From DAOTWP01 sp034435675 (GTDB taxonomy: Bacteria > Chloroflexota > Anaerolineae > Aggregatilineales > Phototrophicaceae): a stretch of DNA of 8,999 nucleotides. Position 1 is the stretch's first letter; every line of letters starts with the position of its first letter. The position numbers and the translations under genes are program-made. Shown piece after piece: positions 5,419 through 8,999 of this stretch. The notes under the pieces were generated by a model that worked only from the letters and a program-made list of their open reading frames with translations, was not told the origin of the DNA and did no database searches. The DNA lies in assembly GCA_034435675.1 (NCBI GenBank), contig DAOTWP010000141.1, positions 1 to 8,999 of the forward strand, written 5' to 3'.

Positions 5419-7371
5419 GCGCACAGCCGTCTCTACCGTGCCGGTGCGCCCGTCCCGATACTTGACTTCTGCCACCACCGTGATCTGATTCTTGCCGGTG
5501 TATATGGCATCGAGCATGTCGCCATATTTTTCTTCGAGCGCCTTGCGCCGCAGTTTGCGCGTGCGGGTCAGTTCCGCTTCGTCGGCATCAAACGCCTTAT
5601 GCAGAATGACGAACTTCTTCACGCGGGCGGCGGTGGGCAGGGTCTGGTTGACGCGCTGGATTTCCTTGCGCACCTGCTCGTAGGTTTCTTCTTTTTGCGA
5701 AAGATCTACATAGGTGGTGAAGCTGATGCGGTTTTTCTCTGCCCAACGCGAGACATTCTCAAAGTCAATAATCACGATAGCGCTAACGAACTCCATATCG
5801 AAACCGCCGACGGTCATCACATCCTGAATGTAGGGGCTGAACTTCAACCGTCCCTCGATATACTGCGGGCTGAAGCTCTCGCCGTTTGCCAGCCCGATCA
5901 TGTCTTTCACGCGGTCAAGGTAAATCAGGTGTCCGTCGTCGTCAATGTAGCCTGCGTCACCGGTTTTGAAGAAGCCGTCCTCATCAAACGACTCGGCGGT
6001 CTTCTGCTCGTCCTCGTAGTACCCGGCAAACACGGCACGGCTGCGCACGCGGATTTCCTGATCTTCGGCGATTTTAATTTCTGTGCCGGGAATCAGCGTG
6101 CCAACGCTTTCCAGTTTGACATTGCCCTCGTAATGGCTGGTGACGCCCTGCATTTCGGTAGAACCGTACAGGCTGTACAACTGGACGCCCACCGCGCGGA
6201 AGAAGCGCAGCACATCCGGGCTGAGCGCCGCGCCGGACGTAATCGCATAGCGCATATGCGTCATACCGATTTTGTCACGCAGCGGTTGCAGCACGGCGAA
6301 TTCGCCCAAGAAGCGCAGCAGGCGCAGATGCGGCGGAATCGGCTTGCCGGCGTCTTCGAGGTCAATGATTTGGTAGGCAATGGGCAGGAACATCTTGTAC
6401 AGGCGGCGGTTGATCCACGAACTATCGTCCACGCGCATCTGCATCGTGCGGGCGATATTCTCCCAGATGCGGCTGGGGAACAACAGTTGACTGGGTGCAA
6501 TTTCGCGGATGTCCGTCTGGACGGTTTCCGGTCCTTCGGGGAAGTTGACCATCACGCCAAAGAGCAGATGTGCGGTCAGCCCCAGGCTTTGTTCGGTGAT
6601 CCACGCCAGCGGGCTGAAAGACACGTAGTTGTCGTCTTTGTAGCGCGGGGTAATGTCCGCCTGCTGAAGGTTTGCCATGAGCAGGTTGCGGTGGCGGATC
6701 ATTGCCGCTTTGGGTAGGCTGGTCGTGCCGGACGTGTAGCTGAAGATAGCGATTTCTTCACCGTTGCCTTCGCTGACCAGTTTTTCATAGGCTCCGGGGT
6801 GCTGCCGGGCATACTCGCGCCCCAGCGCCTCGACTTCATCCCAGCGCAGCAGCCATTCATCGCTGTAATTCCACAGCCCGCGATCATCCCAGTAGATAAC
6901 CTTGCGGATGTTGGGCAGTTTATCGCGCAGGTCCAGCGCTTTGTCCACCTGTTCCTGGTCATGGGCGATCAGGAAGACCGATTCGGAGTTGGTGGCGACG
7001 TAAGCAAGTTCCTGCAGGTTGGCGTCGGTAAAAATGGCGGTGGTCACGCCGCCCGCACTGTGGACGGCGATTTCTGCCCAGTAAAATTCCGGGTCGTTTT
7101 CGCCGATGATGGCGACCTTCTCACCGCGCGCCAGCCCCAGGCTGACCAGCCCCAGACAGAAATCGTGGACATGCTGGTAGACCTCGTTCCAGGTGTATTC
7201 CTGCCAGATGCCCAACCGCTTTTTGCGCATTGCCACGCGGTTGCCCAGTTCTTTGACGCGCGCGTCAAAATTTTTCGGCAGTGTGTCGTAGCGCGCATCA
7301 AGCGTGGCAACTTTACGATCACCCTGATAGGTATAAATCTTATACTTGGTGTCGTTAATCACTGCGCTCAT
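5404..7371 (-). CDS. AMP-forming long-chain-type acyl-CoA synthetase (COG1022-like) in a transporter cluster
   Basis: An ANL-superfamily ligase of 655 residues that adenylates a carboxylic acid with ATP and then forms the CoA thioester. Motifs in order: P-loop YTSGTTSLPKAA (212-223), substrate region SPLAWITEQ (253-261), A5 YGSTE (402-406), A7 KTGDAGYIDDDG (469-480), hinge LDRVKDMI (485-492) followed by NGESFSPQYIE (496-506), and a C-terminal lid with LTRTRKLRR (601-609), where Lys606 fits the adenylation lysine. Length and lid match long-chain (FadD15/FACS-like) ligases. The P-loop departs from GTTGxPKG at two positions (Ser218 for Gly, Ala222 for Gly). The open frame extends to 7461, but that start would overlap livG by 86 nt. 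ATG 7371-7369 is preferred: it has AGGAAG (7381-7386) 9 nt upstream, and the protein after it aligns with the family. Only 4 nt separate it from livG, implying translational coupling. The chain length or class of acid cannot be predicted reliably. Confidence 0.92.
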   Translation of the reverse strand: MSAVINDTKYKIYTYQGDRKVATLDARYDTLPKNFDARVKELGNRVAMRKKRLGIWQEYTWNEVYQHVHDFCLGLVSLGLARGEKVAIIGENDPEFYWAEIAVHSAGGVTTAIFTDANLQELAYVATNSESVFLIAHDQEQVDKALDLRDKLPNIRKVIYWDDRGLWNYSDEWLLRWDEVEALGREYARQHPGAYEKLVSEGNGEEIAIFSYTSGTTSLPKAAMIRHRNLLMANLQQADITPRYKDDNYVSFSPLAWITEQSLGLTAHLLFGVMVNFPEGPETVQTDIREIAPSQLLFPSRIWENIARTMQMRVDDSSWINRRLYKMFLPIAYQIIDLEDAGKPIPPHLRLLRFLGEFAVLQPLRDKIGMTHMRYAITSGAALSPDVLRFFRAVGVQLYSLYGSTEMQGVTSHYEGNVKLESVGTLIPGTEIKIAEDQEIRVRSRAVFAGYYEDEQKTAESFDEDGFFKTGDAGYIDDDGHLIYLDRVKDMIGLANGESFSPQYIEGRLKFSPYIQDVMTVGGFDMEFVSAIVIIDFENVSRWAEKNRISFTTYVDLSQKEETYEQVRKEIQRVNQTLPTAARVKKFVILHKAFDADEAELTRTRKLRRKALEEKYGDMLDAIYTGKNQITVVAEVKYRDGRTGTVETAVRVCEV

Positions 7372-7375
7372 TATT

Positions 7376-8152
7376 TTATGCTTCCTGTCCCAAATAAGCT
7401 TTGATGACCGCTTCGTTGTGCTTGACTTCGTCTGGCGTGCCTTCGGCAATTTTGCGCCCAAAATCCAGTACGACGACGCGGTCGGAAATATCCATCACCA
7501 GCCCCATGTCATGCTCCACCAGCAGGATCGTCATGCCCTGCCGTTCGTGGATGTCCAGAATGAAGCGTGCCATGTCTTCTTTTTCTTCGACATTCATGCC
7601 TGCCATCGGCTCGTCCAGCAGCAGCAGCGTAGGTTCCAGCGCCAGCGCGCGCCCCAGTTCCACGCGCTTGCGCAAGCCATAGCTCAGGCTGCCGACGACG
7701 CTCTTGCGGATACTTTCCATTTCCAGAAAGTCAATAATTTCTTCAACCCGCTGCCGGTGGGTGATTTCCTCTTTTTGCGCTGCGCCCCAGAATAATGCGC
7801 CGCTGAACAGGTTGGCTTTCATGTGGATGTGCCGCGCCGCCATCAGGTTGTCCAGCGCGGTTGCGTTGGTGTATAGGGCGATGTTCTGGAACGTGCGCGA
7901 AATGCCCATCTTGGCACGCTGGTAGGGCGGCAGGTTGCCGATATTCTGCCCTTCCAGTTCGATTGTGCCCTGCTGCGGGCGGTAAAACCCGTTGATGCTG
8001 TTGATCAGGCTGGTTTTGCCCGCGCCATTGGGTCCAATCACCGCCAGGATTTCGCCTTCATGGATTTTGAAGCCGACATCGCTGAGCGCGCGGATACCGC
8101 CAAAACTGAGAGAAATGTTGTTGACGTGGAGTTTAACTGGCTTTTCTGCCAT
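7376..8152 (-). CDS. livG: HAAT-family ABC transporter ATP-binding protein, LivG type
   Basis: Cytoplasmic ATPase of 258 residues, the usual LivG length. Walker A GPNGAGKTS (40-48), Q-loop within RTFQNI (86-91, Gln89), Walker B LLLLDEP (176-182), D-loop AGMN (184-187) and H-loop His214 in VEHDMGLVMDISDRVVVLDFG (start 212) are all present. The VEHDM motif and the C-terminal KAYLGQ ending are typical of LivG rather than LivF. The signature motif reads LSYGLRKR (156-163) instead of the common LSFGQQRR, so the Gln contacting ATP in LSGGQ-type signatures is replaced by Leu; this looks like a subfamily variant since the rest is intact. The ATG at 8152-8150 has AGG about 9 nt upstream and starts just before the first conserved strand. 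It is the first gene of the cluster, behind a 240-bp AT-rich gap, and is coupled to the ligase rather than to livF. Confidence 0.93.
   Translation of the reverse strand: MAEKPVKLHVNNISLSFGGIRALSDVGFKIHEGEILAVIGPNGAGKTSLINSINGFYRPQQGTIELEGQNIGNLPPYQRAKMGISRTFQNIALYTNATALDNLMAARHIHMKANLFSGALFWGAAQKEEITHRQRVEEIIDFLEMESIRKSVVGSLSYGLRKRVELGRALALEPTLLLLDEPMAGMNVEEKEDMARFILDIHERQGMTILLVEHDMGLVMDISDRVVVLDFGRKIAEGTPDEVKHNEAVIKAYLGQEA
7381..7386 (-). promoter_or_regulatory. Shine-Dalgarno AGGAAG for the acyl-CoA synthetase, inside the livG 3' end
   Basis: The last livG codons (CAG GAA GCA TAA) contain AGGAAG, 9 nt before the ATG at 7371-7369. This supports the shorter ligase start over the in-frame upstream codon at 7461 and suggests that ribosomes finishing livG reinitiate on the ligase. 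Confidence 0.65.
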
Positions 8153-8280
8153 TTAAGTTACCTGCAAAAGACGCATGAACAATAATTACGAGCTGTTTGG
8201 ATATTCACGGGTCGGGCGCAACCGCCCCCGGTATCGAAGCTGCGCGGCAGGGGGTGCCCCATCGTAAAATACCTGCACGC

Positions 8281-8340
8281 GGATTATGGATAATCTAATC
8301 GAGGTTTAGTTTAAACGCATTTTGACATATTCGGCAACAA
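8281..8340 (-). promoter_or_regulatory. Putative AT-rich promoter/operator region of the transporter cluster
   Basis: This stretch is clearly more AT-rich than its surroundings and lies 130-190 bp upstream of livG, with nothing coding in the 8153-8392 gap. It contains the inverted repeat GATTAT-GG-ATAATC (8282-8295) and the palindrome GTTTAAAC (8309-8316). I could not place a convincing -35/-10 pair with normal spacing on the minus strand. Calling it the cluster promoter is inference from position and composition. Confidence 0.35.
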
Positions 8341-8392
8341 ACTGACATCCAGGACACATTAAGGTTTCGTGAGGGGGCTGCGATTTGAGCAT

Positions 8393-8999
8393 TCAGCGTT
8401 CAGCGACTGTAAAGGATTCAACCTGATAATAGCGTGCCGCGCAGATATTCTGGCCGCGGCGGGGATCAGTTCCCGGCGGTTCAATCCAGGCTTGCAGTTC
8501 CAGCACCACACTAAACGGCGCAACCACCGGGTTTCGTTCACCCTGTGCTACCTGTTCCAGCAAAGCGGCATTGCGCGCGTCCCATTCGCTGGCGAAGCTG
8601 CGCATTTGCGGCAGGGTATCGCCCAGCGCCTGCACACTGCTCAACAGCGGTCCGGCGGCGAGCAGCACGGCGATTAGCGCCCAGAGCAGCGGCGATAAAC
8701 GCGGTGTGGCGCTGCTGCTGCGCAGGTTTGCGCCCATAACAAATCCCCACAGCGCGACGGTAAGCGTGGTGGCAAGCTGCGGGGGTGTGAACGCGCGGGC
8801 GGGTAAGCCTTCGGTTGTGGCGTAGACGATGGGTCCGGTGGTTGCCACAATCAGCAGGTAGAGCATGACGAACGACAGCAGCAGCAGCCAGCGCCAGCGC
8901 CGCCTGATGAACGCGGACGGTTCGGCAAGCTGCGTGTAGCCAAGCACACCTGCCAGCAGAAACACGCCGATGCTGGCGGCAAGTCCAAACAAGCCTATC
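8393..8999 (-). CDS. Multi-pass membrane protein, C-terminal part (probably DUF6056-like), truncated by window edge
   Basis: The frame stays open to the window edge, so the start is missing; the first visible residues are I-G-L-F-G and a TTG at 8992-8990 is probably an internal Leu codon. About 201 residues are visible. Four hydrophobic segments can be seen: FGLAASIGVFLLAGVLGY, the LLLLSFVMLYLLIVA region, LATTLTVALWGFVMGA and LLWALIAVLLAAGPLL. A soluble tail of about 75 residues follows, with EWDARNAALLEQVAQGERN and, near the end, ICAARYYQVESFTV. A WDxRxxxI/L..QxAxGxxxxVV segment ending in C-A-x-x-YYGV/QxES is a pattern I associate with DUF6056 membrane proteins, which resemble membrane glycosyltransferases; this is recalled from memory. 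It ends 240 bp before livG, and nothing links it functionally to the transporter. Confidence 0.6.
   Translation of the reverse strand, partial: IGLFGLAASIGVFLLAGVLGYTQLAEPSAFIRRRWRWLLLLSFVMLYLLIVATTGPIVYATTEGLPARAFTPPQLATTLTVALWGFVMGANLRSSSATPRLSPLLWALIAVLLAAGPLLSSVQALGDTLPQMRSFASEWDARNAALLEQVAQGERNPVVAPFSVVLELQAWIEPPGTDPRRGQNICAARYYQVESFTVAER

Noticed and set aside
5368..6717. 449-codon plus-strand open frame antisense to the acyl-CoA synthetase
   Set aside because: It lies almost wholly within the minus-strand ligase, whose motifs are unmistakable. The plus-strand translation shows no family motif, and long antisense frames are expected in GC-rich genes with strong codon bias.
7372..7461. 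30-residue N-terminal extension of the ligase
   Set aside because: It would overlap the livG coding end by 86 nt, reads as unstructured Lys/Ser/Thr-rich sequence, and the ATG at 7371 has a properly spaced AGGAAG.
8213..8260. Possible long hairpin with CCCCC and GGGGG arms in the livG upstream gap
   Set aside because: Only the five C/G pairs and a few flanking bases match, with large internal loops; not distinguishable from GC-rich chance.

Overview
The window is about 57-60% GC by eye. All supported genes lie on the minus strand, so the transcriptional order is from high to low coordinates. The core is one complete HAAT-type (branched-chain amino acid / hydrophobic amino acid family) ABC transporter gene cluster with an AMP-forming acyl-CoA synthetase embedded in it. 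The gene style suggests a Chloroflexota (Anaerolineae-like) bacterium: a liv cluster carrying a COG1022-type ligase, a LivF with a basic C-terminal tail, and a DUF6056-like membrane protein. This taxonomic guess is recognition, not proof.

Layout in transcription order: (1) 8999-8393, the C-terminal part of a multi-pass membrane protein that runs off the window edge, probably DUF6056-like and not part of the cluster. (2) 8392-8153, an AT-rich gap that probably holds the cluster promoter and a small inverted repeat. (3) livG-like ATPase, 8152-7376. (4) long-chain-type acyl-CoA synthetase, 7371-5404, only 4 nt after livG with its Shine-Dalgarno inside the livG 3' end. (5) livH-like permease, 5234-4035. 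(6) livM-like permease, 3798-2683. (7) secreted substrate-binding protein, 2557-1142. (8) livF-like ATPase, 989-195. (9) 117-1, the first 39 codons of a ketoacyl-ACP synthase III (FabH-like) gene starting at TTG behind a GGAGG Shine-Dalgarno.

How they fit together: the binding protein captures a solute outside the membrane, LivH and LivM form the channel, and LivG and LivF drive it with ATP. The ligase translated next to LivG would convert an imported carboxylic acid to its CoA thioester. The solute is therefore more likely a fatty, aromatic or other organic acid than an amino acid, although the sequence cannot name it. The FabH-like gene downstream adds an acyl-thioester condensing enzyme to the neighbourhood.

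The intergenic gaps (4 to 240 bp) are not empty. They hold two near-identical palindromic elements (3952-3977 and 5348-5373), hairpins at the 3' ends of the ligase, livM and binding-protein genes, and a run of imperfect ATTGG-type microrepeats around the FabH start. No RNA genes, CRISPR arrays, insertion sequences or plus-strand genes are supported. Most of the window is a well-formed metabolic transport cluster rather than an obviously novel system; the most interesting parts are the ligase coupling and the intergenic hairpin repeats.
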